Assembly (NCBI RefSeq): GCF_900637055.1
Contig: NZ_LR134338.1
Span: forward strand, 1,496,001-1,560,000
Direction: 5' to 3'
Source: Brevibacillus brevis
GTDB taxonomy: Bacteria; Bacillota; Bacilli; Brevibacillales; Brevibacillaceae
DNA length: 64,000 bases
Under the pieces are notes generated by a model. It did no database searches. It was given only the letters and a program-made list of their open reading frames with translations, and had not been told where the DNA came from. Made by a program: the position numbers and the translations under genes. Positions 12,101 to 18,700 of the stretch are shown in pieces; positions within the stretch are counted from its first letter, which is position 1, and every line of letters starts with the position of its first letter.

Positions 12101-12183
12101 TATGCACCCTTGCCGAGCTGGTCAAGACGAGCACACAGGCAACGGACGATCTTGCAGCGGATTTTGACGAGGGGACCATTTAA
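3109..12183 (+). CDS. NRPS: ArCP-Cy-A(Cys)[MT]-PCP-Cy-A(Cys)[MT]-PCP
   Basis: This 3024-residue synthetase resembles PchE/Irp2. In order: aryl carrier (LGLDSLQ, Ser49), Cy1 from about 107 (motif D240-x4-D245-xx-S248), A1 (FTSGSTGEPKG about 706) carrying an inserted methyltransferase-like domain (about 1050-1400), A10 (SANGKVDR) and PCP1 (GGDSL, Ser1503). A second Cy follows from 1564 (D1698, D1703, S1706), then A2 with a second MT-like insert and PCP2 (GGDSL, Ser2969). Both A domains carry FDLSVYD, LSGDW and GGATEASIWSN, the pattern of cysteine-activating domains. It should build hydroxyphenyl-thiazoline-thiazoline on the carrier. The SAM motif I of both inserts is degenerate (EIGARSLALT and ELGTRAGSLT), so they may act as epimerase-like or dead domains, as proposed for PchE. 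It has no thioesterase; the chain must pass to the later NRPS. Confidence 0.95.
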   Translation: MSKMLNDSLTASPAASLSYEEMKRQIQALLPAPVAFSDDQNLIELGLDSLQMMRMVNKWRKEGAKVTFAELIGAPTLRDWQALLQKSSPSLPHVDERKTDVEVEVNVPFPLTDVQYAYWIGRQDDQPLGGVGCHAYLEIDGAGVEPDRLETAWGKLLMHHPMLRARFLADGQQEVMSAPRSTAVPVHDLRSFSEDELVRELDGIRERLSHRRLAVEAGEVAGLELSLLPEGRTRIHFDLDLLVADVQSLHIVLRDLAAAYARDSKPLAPTNWSFAHYLGQEAERRAQDRQEAARYWQERLSTLPGAPGLPLKEKPEMIKSPVFTRRTHFMKPAEWALLQKRSAAQRVTPAMVLLTAYAEVLDRWSTHSQFLINIPLFDRQTGDAGIEDVVADFTNLLLLAVDMREPSSFLARVQSVQSQFHQDVAHAAYSGVQLQRDMARVRQGERDFAPVVFACNLGTPLINGECRDTLGKLSYMISQTPQVWLDFQSYEMDGGLLLAWDAVDQLFPDGMIDQMFGAFCQLMDSLVTEDNDWQAPSVLLPDLEQKRNHQAVDDSQPQSSQCLHSAFFAYAKENPHELALIDSHASTTFSYGELATYALQIAAYLQKQGVEAGDPVAISLPRGIDQVAAVLGIVARGACYVPIGMGQPSTRRERIHQKAGIRYVLTDTEQAQTLEWPKDAVVLSVTDALNVSPLAEPVPISFDSLAYIIFTSGSTGEPKGVEINHSGAWNTIAEINRRYGIGQTDRILAVSSLDFDLSVYDLFGLLSVGGSIVLIGEEVRRDAAYWARLVDQHQVTLWNSVPVLLDMLLIAAESGPYESLPLRLTMLSGDWIGLDLPQRLNQLAPNSQLVAMGGATEASIWSNFFDVTLPLPAHWTSIPYGRPLANQAYRVVDAHGRDCPDWVEGELWIGGAGVAVGYRGDPALTAERFVNWNGSRWYRTGDLGRYWPDGTIEFLGRKDFQVKIRGHRIELGEIESAMKQHPGIRDAVVTAVGDPRENRQLVGYVVPERESESALFDRLEADPKKSEELWADVVDIGRVQTLSEHFASIRPEDFTSIWAYMEKLAVRFIYRALEMAGVNFEQNANYSLDDLMQNCGIQERYRGLVRQWLQTLEDEGFVRKDKSDVYSITQASLTEWLEKPHVSHVLPAWEHQAQALLRYLEKVNDESVALLRGELDPLAHFFSEESNLTPNDLMQTLPGAKHRDSAALALVERLIHRLGKRSESEPIRVLEIGARSLALTESLLAVLPADATHFTCTDTSTFFTNAAKTRFREYPFVHYQLLDINQSPRSQGFEAHQFDVVIASDSLHRAKNIGMALSHVQSLLAPGGMLILLEMTRNSRLQQISTAFLEDGFTHFEDERRNEQRPLLSVEAWQQALQQQAFAQVAAFPEQNDFGQHVLVAQAPLQAKRFNAAQLSGFLSQKLPDYMVPTAFLLLNELPLSANGKVDRQALPTPDSLMKAKTEKAYTAPTTPIETALAAIWCQLFEVERVGVTDNYFELGGDSLLATRLSAMVRSKLAVELSLGRIFEKPTIAGLAQHVQMLLEEKGEASGLPAIVLAPQDRHQPFPLTDIQQAYWVGRSGVYALGHVSTHCYFEIEGQYLDLERINRAWQRLIDHHEMMRAVILPDGWRQQILEQVPAYRIEVMDLRNQSAEEAESELQEIREEMSHQVLSTDVWPLFEVRASRFGDERVRLHISFDNLIFDGWSMFHLLSEWTRLYHEPDAPLPPLDLSFRDYVLAQEALKSTELYQRDLDYWMDRLPDLPPAPQLPLAKNPDTITEQRFHRLEARINRQAWQRLKKRTAEVGLTPSGILLTAYAETLGAWSKSSRFTINLTQFNRLPLHAQVGEIVGDFTTLTLLAVELSAGETILERGRNLQQQLWRDLDHPYVGGVQVQRELAKQTGEHSGVAMPIVFTSALGVEQWSGSDSDGKWLGKLVYNITQTPQVWLDHQVVEQDGELLLIWDAVEGLFPEGLLADMFTAYCELLHRLTEEDAVWQEAAPSLIAVPRLEERIAANDTAAPVSTETLVGLFDKQAACQADQPAVISTQRTLTYGELADTADQIARWLRLKGVEPNTLVAVVMEKGWEQVAATLGIMKSGAAYLPIDPQHPEERRSQLLHDGQVQFVLTQSWLDERLGWPADVERLIVDQMTARDEGSMVNAVTPVAGQPEDLAYVIYTSGSTGLPKGVMIDHRGAVNTIEDINQRFAVGPQDRVLALSNLNFDLSVYDIFGMLAAGGTIVMPDADKAKDPAHWLEWLEAEQVTVWNTVPALMQMLIEYAVGRNLHLPQSLRLVLLSGDWIPLDLPDKIKSFFPHVQVIGLGGATEASIWSNLFAIEEIDPSWKSIPYGRPMVNQRYHVLNESMGDCPVWVPGQLFISGIGLAKGYWRDENKTNEKFITHPRTGERLYRTGDLGRYLPDGTLEFLGREDFQVKIRGHRIELGEIETALKRHDGLKDVVVAVPDDGADEKRLVGYMVLDREKDSALFETELASPAASAARWQTINSIGHTQADTIPASVDVEAVTQFLMEADRVSTAYLCRTLEHMGMFAQVGESTSIAELMHRFQIHPRYQTLLAHWLEVLVEEGLLEKRAAGKYVSLRSLREGVPDVVLSASSLRTEAARDLEAVFRRDYPLFIGLLTGELDPLELFLADDAFLTPAGLSRFDLTREFYSSLAGAVFGSIVSHHPSDKTLRVLELGTRAGSLTQTLVSTLPAERSRYLYVDESSFFTDRAKKEWGEQAPLEYGQLDMNVSPLTQGYEPHSFDVIVADNTLHRSRDIGKTLAHLKGLLAPGGLLFLVESTRNSRLLLTTVGFFEDGFSHLEDERKANHLPLLTVEQWRTGLEAQGFTNVLAIPDKAQVAEAFERHLIVAQAPEAVRLFQPEKLSEALRNSLPDYMVPSEYVLLDELPLSGNGKVDRKAITKLGRRKASMPKKMHVAPSNELEVKLAKVWEEVLGVAEIGIHDSFFARGGDSLRAIQCLNLLRERYQIDLSLQSLFEASTICTLAELVKTSTQATDDLAADFDEGTI

Positions 12184-12210
12184 ATAAAGAAAAACCGCAG
12201 ATGAGTAGGT

Positions 12211-12239
12211 GGGCTGCGACTCAGTGGCAGGCGCAGCCC
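12211..12239 (+). other. Intergenic hairpin inside the NRPS operon
   Basis: GGGCTGCG (12211-12218) pairs perfectly with CGCAGCCC (12232-12239), followed by CGCCTTTTCT. It lies in the 106-bp gap between the large NRPS and the next gene. The U tract is poor, so it may be a partial terminator, an mRNA stability element or a processing site that lowers expression of the three downstream genes. Confidence 0.45.
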
Positions 12240-12289
12240 CGCCTTTTCTATGAAGAAGAATGCGGGGAGCAGGAAGGAGGGAGAGAACA

Positions 12290-13405
12290 TTGGGTATCAA
12301 AAAGATTGGCATTTTGGGTGCGACTGGCGTTGTAGGCCATGCAGCCTTTCAAACGATTTTGTCTAGGACGAACGATCCGATTTTGCTGGGAGGCAGAAAT
12401 CCCGAGAAGCTACGTGAGCTTTTTACGGGGACGGACGGCAGGGTGGAATGCCAGCAGGTGGATGTATGCAACGAAGAGGAGTTGCATGACTTTTGCGGCC
12501 GAGTCGATCTCGTCATCAATTGTGCAGGGCCCTCCAAGCAAATCGTTGATAAAGTTGCTGTCGCATGCCTCAAACATGAGGTTCATTACGTAGATGTGTC
12601 CGGAGATGAGCATTTGTATCGACAATTGCTTACGCGAAAGCAGGAAATCGAGGAAAAGGGACTGTTGTTTATCATCTCTGCTGGCGTTTACCCGGGGCTG
12701 TCAGAAGTGTTCCCCGCTTACGTCGCTGAGAATGACTTAGACGAAATCGATTTGCTCGAAGTCTTTTTTGCAGGACAGGGCGGGTTCTCACTCAATGCGG
12801 CCTATGACATCGTCTGCAGCATTGAAGAAGATACCGGGTGGGGAATGTCTTACTTCAAGCAAGGCGAGCTCAAAAAAATAGACGGGCCGTTCCATCGCAA
12901 CTACACGCTGCCACATCCCGCGGGCAAGCGCGACACGTATCCGGTAGTGACCAAGGAATTCGGCCTCATGACCAAGCAGCATAAAATCGAATCCGCTTAT
13001 TTTTACAACAGCTACCAAAGCAATGCCATCCTGAATCAATTTGTGATGATCAAGGCTTTGCAGCAATACAAAACCGAGGAACAAAAAAGAGCGTCAGCCA
13101 AGCTGCTGCTGGAACAGTTTGAGGCGAAGAAGCCAGGTGTGAAAGATTTTACGATGTTCCACCTGCATGCGACCGGAAAGCGCGACGGCAAAAAAGTGCG
13201 GGTCTTCTCCACTCTTCTGTACCCGGGCGACTGGAATCGGATATCTGGCATCATCGCTGCCACAGTGGCTCATTTGATCGCGGAAGATCAGAACAGCAAA
13301 ACAGGCTGCTTTTTCGTGGCAGAGGGCGTATCGGCGACAGGTCTGATTGATGCGCTTCGCGAGCAGCAGGTCGAACTCATGCATTCCATCATGGAAATGA
13401 AGTAG
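12290..13405 (+). CDS. Saccharopine dehydrogenase-like NAD(P)-binding oxidoreductase
   Basis: The protein has 371 residues from a TTG start at 12290, chosen because AAGGAGG lies 9 bp upstream and the Rossmann motif GILGATGVVG then starts at about residue 7. An in-frame ATG at 12260 would add ten residues lacking this signal. The layout (Rossmann fold, VINCAGP, HYVDVSGD, then an alpha/beta domain) matches the saccharopine dehydrogenase/trans-acting enoyl reductase-like superfamily. Its substrate is unknown. Its place between an NRPS and the thiazoline reductase, with only 9 bp to the next gene, argues for a tailoring step on the thiazoline product. Classical pyochelin and yersiniabactin clusters do not, to my knowledge, carry such a gene. 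Confidence 0.8.
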   Translation: MGIKKIGILGATGVVGHAAFQTILSRTNDPILLGGRNPEKLRELFTGTDGRVECQQVDVCNEEELHDFCGRVDLVINCAGPSKQIVDKVAVACLKHEVHYVDVSGDEHLYRQLLTRKQEIEEKGLLFIISAGVYPGLSEVFPAYVAENDLDEIDLLEVFFAGQGGFSLNAAYDIVCSIEEDTGWGMSYFKQGELKKIDGPFHRNYTLPHPAGKRDTYPVVTKEFGLMTKQHKIESAYFYNSYQSNAILNQFVMIKALQQYKTEEQKRASAKLLLEQFEAKKPGVKDFTMFHLHATGKRDGKKVRVFSTLLYPGDWNRISGIIAATVAHLIAEDQNSKTGCFFVAEGVSATGLIDALREQQVELMHSIMEMK

Positions 13406-13414
13406 GGGTGACGT

Positions 13415-15742
13415 ATGACAAAGAATCGTAAGTTGCGTACCGTGGTATGCGGTTCCCGCTTTGGACAGTTCTACTTGGAAGCGGTAAAGGCATTGCCTGA
13501 GCAGTTTGAATTGGTAGGGCTGCTGGCAAAAGGAAGTGAACGCTCGCGTCAATGCGCCGAGCGAAATGGCATCCCGCTGTACACCGATATGAATCAATTA
13601 CCTGCTGACATTGATCTGGCTTGCGTTGTATTGCGTTCCACCGTGATGGGCGGCAATGGAACAGAGCTGGCGATCCAGCTGCTTGCCAAGGGCATACACG
13701 TCATTTCGGAAGAGCCGATCCATCACAAAGATTTGGCATTGTGCCTAAAGCATGCCAAGCAGAATGGTGTTCATTTTATGACGGGCGATCTCTACGTACA
13801 TTTGCCTGCTGTTCGCCGCTTTATTGCTTGCGCTCGAACGATGCTGGCTATGCAGCCTGCCTTGTACATCGAGGCTGCTTGCGCTACACAGGTGTCCTTC
13901 CCGCTCATGCACATTTTGCAGGAAGCTCTCCCTTCTATTCGTCCGTGGAAAATCAGTCATGTCATCAAGGATGAGGGGCCGTTTCAAGTGTTGATCGGAC
14001 AGCTGGGCAAAATCCCAATTACGCTGCGCGCCCACAATGAAGTCGATCCGGATGATCCAGACAACTATCTGCATTTGCTGCATCGCGTGACGATTGGCGT
14101 AGCTGGCGGGAGCTTGTCGCTCACAGACACGCATGGTCCGGTCGTGTGGCAGCCGCGTCTGCATGTACCGGATCTTCCCGACATTCATGGTGAGCTGACA
14201 GTGTCTCCACCCGCACACATGCTGGAAAACAGTACACACATACTAGGACCGCAGGAGACGCCGACCTATCGGGACATTCTTACGAAGCAGTGGCCGCGAG
14301 CTATCGGCCGCGATTTACTCATTATGCGAGAGAGGATCATGGGGCAGGTCGATAAGGCTGCGATGGAAACGCGCGCGCAGCAGGAGCTATTGTGCTCACG
14401 ACAGTGGCAAGAATGGACGCAGGCATTGGGATATCCCGTGCTGCGCTCGCATGGCAGCCATGAACCGTTATCGTTAGCCTCTCTCGAACAAGCAGCCTGG
14501 AGCATTCCAGACGACGAATTCCACGACACTGCATCACCCAATGACGCGACTTTGGCGGAAAACAACGATGTTTTTGCATGCACGGCGTCTGCCGAGAACG
14601 AGCTAAAAGGGATCGATGCCGTGCAGGTAAATACGTGCATTGAGCGCCTGGATGCAGCAGCGGTGGCCTCCATGCTGCTTGCGCTGCAATCCCAAGGAGC
14701 ATGGACAGCAGAACAACATTCTTATACGGCGTTAGACATTTTCACTGCTGCAAACGTCGCAGAACGTCATCATCCGGTCATCAAGCGCTGGCTGCACATC
14801 TTGACGGATCGTGGCTTCCTGAAATATGCCGCTGGCGAGTATCAATGCGACATTCAGATGACGCGAGAGGAAGTAGAACGACGGTGGGAGTTAGCCAAAA
14901 ACGCTTGGAATGGCAAGCTGGGCTCACCGCTTGTCATGGACTATCTCAAAGACAATGCGGATCGGCTGCCACAGCTGATGGATGATACCCAGCAAGCTGC
15001 TTTGCTGCTATTTCCTGAGGGTCGCATGCATGTTGCCAATGCGCTTTATCGGGACACCCTTGTGGCGCGTTATTTGAACAAGTCGGTCGCAGAAGCAGTA
15101 GCGCGGATCGCGTCTACGGCCAACTCGCTTCGTATCCTGGAGGTAGGCGCCGGGACTGGAGCGACTAGTGATGTGGTAGTGGACCGCCTGAAGCCGTCTG
15201 TTTCCAAAGGACTGAATGTGGAGTATGTGTACACGGATGTGTCCCACTTTTTCTTATCCGCTGCACGTGAACGGTACAAAGCTTGCCCGTGGATGAAATA
15301 CCAGGTGGTTGATATCGACAAAGATTTGTTTGCCCAAGGTCTCACAGAAGGCAGCTTCGATATCGTGATTGCGGCAGGGATGTTGAACAACGCGCGGGAC
15401 ACGGATGAAGTTATCCAAGGGCTGTTGAAGACCCTTGCTCCAGGAGGCTGGATGATTATTACCGAGCCAACTCGAGAATTCGTTGAAATGCTCATCTCCC
15501 AAGCTTTCATGATGACTCCGCCAGTAGATGACAGGAAAAATACGCAATCGACCTTCATGACTGTCCAGCAGTGGCTCGATGTGTTTCAGCGGGCAGGTGT
15601 CCAGGAGCTTGCGGTCCTGCCTGAGGAGTCTCACCCATTGGCACCACTTGGACAAAAGCTGTTCCTCATCAAGAACAACATCGATGTTGGCGTACGTCAG
15701 CAGCTTTCCCCAAACGAAAACGAAATGGCCAAGCTCATTTAA
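13415..15742 (+). CDS. Thiazolinyl imine reductase fused to a methyltransferase domain
   Basis: Residues 1 to about 360 of this 775-residue protein match thiazolinyl imine reductases (PchG/Irp3). They show an N-terminal TVVCGSRFGQFYLEA nucleotide-binding turn, ISEEPIHHKD, and a GFO/IDH/MocA-like second domain; this part should reduce one thiazoline to a thiazolidine with NADPH. Residues about 440-775 are a SAM methyltransferase of the type usually embedded in NRPS A domains, with intact motif I (ILEVGAGTGATS at about 574), YTDVSHFF and LAPGGWMIITEP. It lacks A or PCP motifs, so methylation would occur in trans. PchG and Irp3 are about 350-370 residues long, so this is a clear extension. It ends 16 bp before the next start. 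Confidence 0.9.
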   Translation: MTKNRKLRTVVCGSRFGQFYLEAVKALPEQFELVGLLAKGSERSRQCAERNGIPLYTDMNQLPADIDLACVVLRSTVMGGNGTELAIQLLAKGIHVISEEPIHHKDLALCLKHAKQNGVHFMTGDLYVHLPAVRRFIACARTMLAMQPALYIEAACATQVSFPLMHILQEALPSIRPWKISHVIKDEGPFQVLIGQLGKIPITLRAHNEVDPDDPDNYLHLLHRVTIGVAGGSLSLTDTHGPVVWQPRLHVPDLPDIHGELTVSPPAHMLENSTHILGPQETPTYRDILTKQWPRAIGRDLLIMRERIMGQVDKAAMETRAQQELLCSRQWQEWTQALGYPVLRSHGSHEPLSLASLEQAAWSIPDDEFHDTASPNDATLAENNDVFACTASAENELKGIDAVQVNTCIERLDAAAVASMLLALQSQGAWTAEQHSYTALDIFTAANVAERHHPVIKRWLHILTDRGFLKYAAGEYQCDIQMTREEVERRWELAKNAWNGKLGSPLVMDYLKDNADRLPQLMDDTQQAALLLFPEGRMHVANALYRDTLVARYLNKSVAEAVARIASTANSLRILEVGAGTGATSDVVVDRLKPSVSKGLNVEYVYTDVSHFFLSAARERYKACPWMKYQVVDIDKDLFAQGLTEGSFDIVIAAGMLNNARDTDEVIQGLLKTLAPGGWMIITEPTREFVEMLISQAFMMTPPVDDRKNTQSTFMTVQQWLDVFQRAGVQELAVLPEESHPLAPLGQKLFLIKNNIDVGVRQQLSPNENEMAKLI

Positions 15743-15758
15743 ATAGGAGAGTGTGCAT

Positions 15759-18700
15759 ATGCCCCAAAACCTCAAGACGAATAGCGTTGAGCTCTTGATG
15801 CGCCTACGCAGAGATGGAATTTTTTTATGGGAGGAAAACGGGAGCCTGCGTTACAGAGCCCCAAGAGGAACACTGGCAGCCGACGATTTACAGGCGTTGA
15901 AAGAACAGAAAGCAGACATTCTCGCCCTTTTGCGAGCCGAATCCCAACCGGTGACGGTGGTTCCAGATCCAGCAGCGCGATTTATGCCTTTTCCCCTGAC
16001 CGATGTGCAGTCTGCTTATTTGCTGGGACGGTATGAGCTGTTTGGCTATGGTGGCGTAGCGTGCCATATCTACATGGAGCTGGACTATCCCGAGCTTGAT
16101 CCGAAACGGGCGGAGGATGCGTGGAACCTGCTCATTGCAAGACATGACATGCTGCGCGCAACCATTGATCAGAATGGTCAGCAGCGTATTCTGGAGAAGG
16201 TTCCGCATTGGACGATTACCTATACGGATACGAGTGGCATGAATGAGCAGGAGGCAGGAAGAAGGCTCGATGACATACGCGAAGCGATGGGACATCGCGT
16301 GTATGATACAGCCAAATGGCCGTTGTTTGATATCGGCTTGACGAAAACGAGCGACAGGGCTGTACTCCATGTATCGATGGAATTTCTCATCGCGGATTGG
16401 GCGAGTATTTGGCTCTTGCTGGGTGAGTTTGAGGCCCTTTACAAAGAACCGGGAAAAACATTGCCTGCGTTGCCGATTACGTTTCGCGATTACGTATTTG
16501 CCGAACGAAGCCTAAGAGAGACTACCACGTATGGCAGAGACAAAGCGTACTGGGAGCAACGGATCGATGCATTGCCACAGGCTCCAGACCTGCCAATGGC
16601 GAGACAGCAGACCCAGAATGGAGGCGCACGCTTTCGCCGTCGCTTCATTCGCTTACATAACGCTTCGTGGGATGCCTTCAAAAAGCGTGCCCAGCAGCGA
16701 GGATTGACGCCAACCGCCGCCGTGATGACAGCCTTTGCCTCTGTGATCGAGCGCTGGAGTCGAAATCGTGCGTTTTGCCTGAATTTGACGTTGCTGAACA
16801 GACAGCCGCTGCATGAACGAGTCCATGAGATTGTCGGGGATTTCACATCCGTCAATTTGCTTGCGGTTGATTGGGGATTAGAGCGTTCTTTTCAGGGACG
16901 GGCGAAAACGATTCAAAAGCAGTTGTTTGAAGATTTGGATCACCGTTTGTTTTCCGGCGTGGAGGTCATGCGCGAGCTAGCGCGCAGGCGCGGGCGTGAA
17001 GCCGCTCTGATGCCAATCGTCTTTACGAGCGCGATTGGGTTAGTGGAACCAGCGGAAGGCGGTCAGCTACAGGGCAAAATTGCTGGACACGGAATCAGTC
17101 AAACGCCGCAGGTTTTCATCGATTGCCAAGCCATGGACAGCCAGGCAGGCTTGCAGGTGAACTGGGATGTGCGGGAGGGTGTTTTCCCGGAGCATGTCGT
17201 TGACGACATGTTTGATACTTTTGCAAAATTACTGCAATCTTTGGCGGACAGCGAGCAAGTGTGGGAGGGAGCTGACGAAATTGCGTTGCCAGACTGGCAG
17301 CGGGAAGAGCGTCAGCAGGTGAATGCAACCACCGCAGCTTTACCAGAGTACGCCTTGCATCAGCCAATCGTCACGCAAGCAATGTCGACGCCAGATCGTC
17401 CAGCCGTGATTGACAGTGAAGGACAGATTTCCTATGCAGAACTGGTGAAACGAGCTGCCGCAGTAGCAGGGAAGCTGAAGGATCTGGGCTGCCGCGAGCA
17501 AGACCGCGTTGCCATCGTGATGGATAAAGGCGCGCATCAAGTCACAGCCGTACTCGGTACATTGTTTGCCGGAGCCGTCTATGTGCCCATTGATCCGAAG
17601 CAACCCGAGATGCGCCGACAGGCCATGATGGAACAGGCGGACATCCGTTATGCCTTGACGGTATCTGCCAGCCAGCTGCAATGGTCAGACTCTATTCAAA
17701 CGATTGCAGTGGATCAAGTGAGCCCGCAGCATGAACCATTAATACTGCCTGACCTAAACCCGGATTTGCCTGCGTACATCATCTATACGTCTGGCTCCAC
17801 GGGACAGCCCAAAGGGGTCGTCATCAGCCACCGTGCAGCAGCAAATACGATCGAGGACATGCTTCGCCGTTTTGCGATCACGGAAAATGACCGCGTGCTT
17901 GGCCTTGCCCAGCTGAGCTTTGATTTATCTGTCTACGATATTTTTGCCACGCTCTCTGTTGGCGGTGCGGTCGTGTATCCTCATCCCGACCGTCAAACGG
18001 ACCCGTCCCATTGGACAGAGCTGATAGCCGAGCATGACATCACCGTGTGGAATTCCGTGCCGGCCCTGATGCAGATGCTGGTCACGTATTTGGATTCGAC
18101 GCCAACTGTCAAAGTAGACAGCCTACGACTGGCCTTGCTTTCCGGTGATTGGATTCCGTTGACGCTGCCTGATCGGATGCAAAAATATTTGCCTTCTGCA
18201 CAGATCGTCAGTCTCGGCGGTGCCACCGAAGCATCGATCTGGTCGAACTACCATCTGTACAAAGGACTGGAAGCAGACTGGAACAGTATTCCGTATGGCC
18301 GACCGCTCGCCAATCAAGGCTTCCGCGTCCTCGATTCACAGATGCGCGATTGCCCGGTGTGGGTGATCGGGGATCTGTATATTACCGGAGCTGGCTTGGC
18401 GGAGGGCTATGTGGGAGATCAACGGCTCACGGAGGAAAGGTTCTTCTCCCACCCTATCGATGGAGAGAGACTCTACCGAACGGGTGATTTGGGCCGCTAC
18501 ACACCGGGGGGCGAAATCGAGTTTATCGGCCGCGAAGACAATCAGGTCAAAATCAGAGGGCATCGGATCGAGCTGGGTGAAATTGAAACGGCCCTGCTCA
18601 AACACCCTGCTGTCGCCGCAGCTGGTGTCGTGCTGGATGGAGCGAGTGACGAGCCTGTTTTGCTGGGGATTGTGGAAAGCGCCCGCAAGATGGATCGGGA

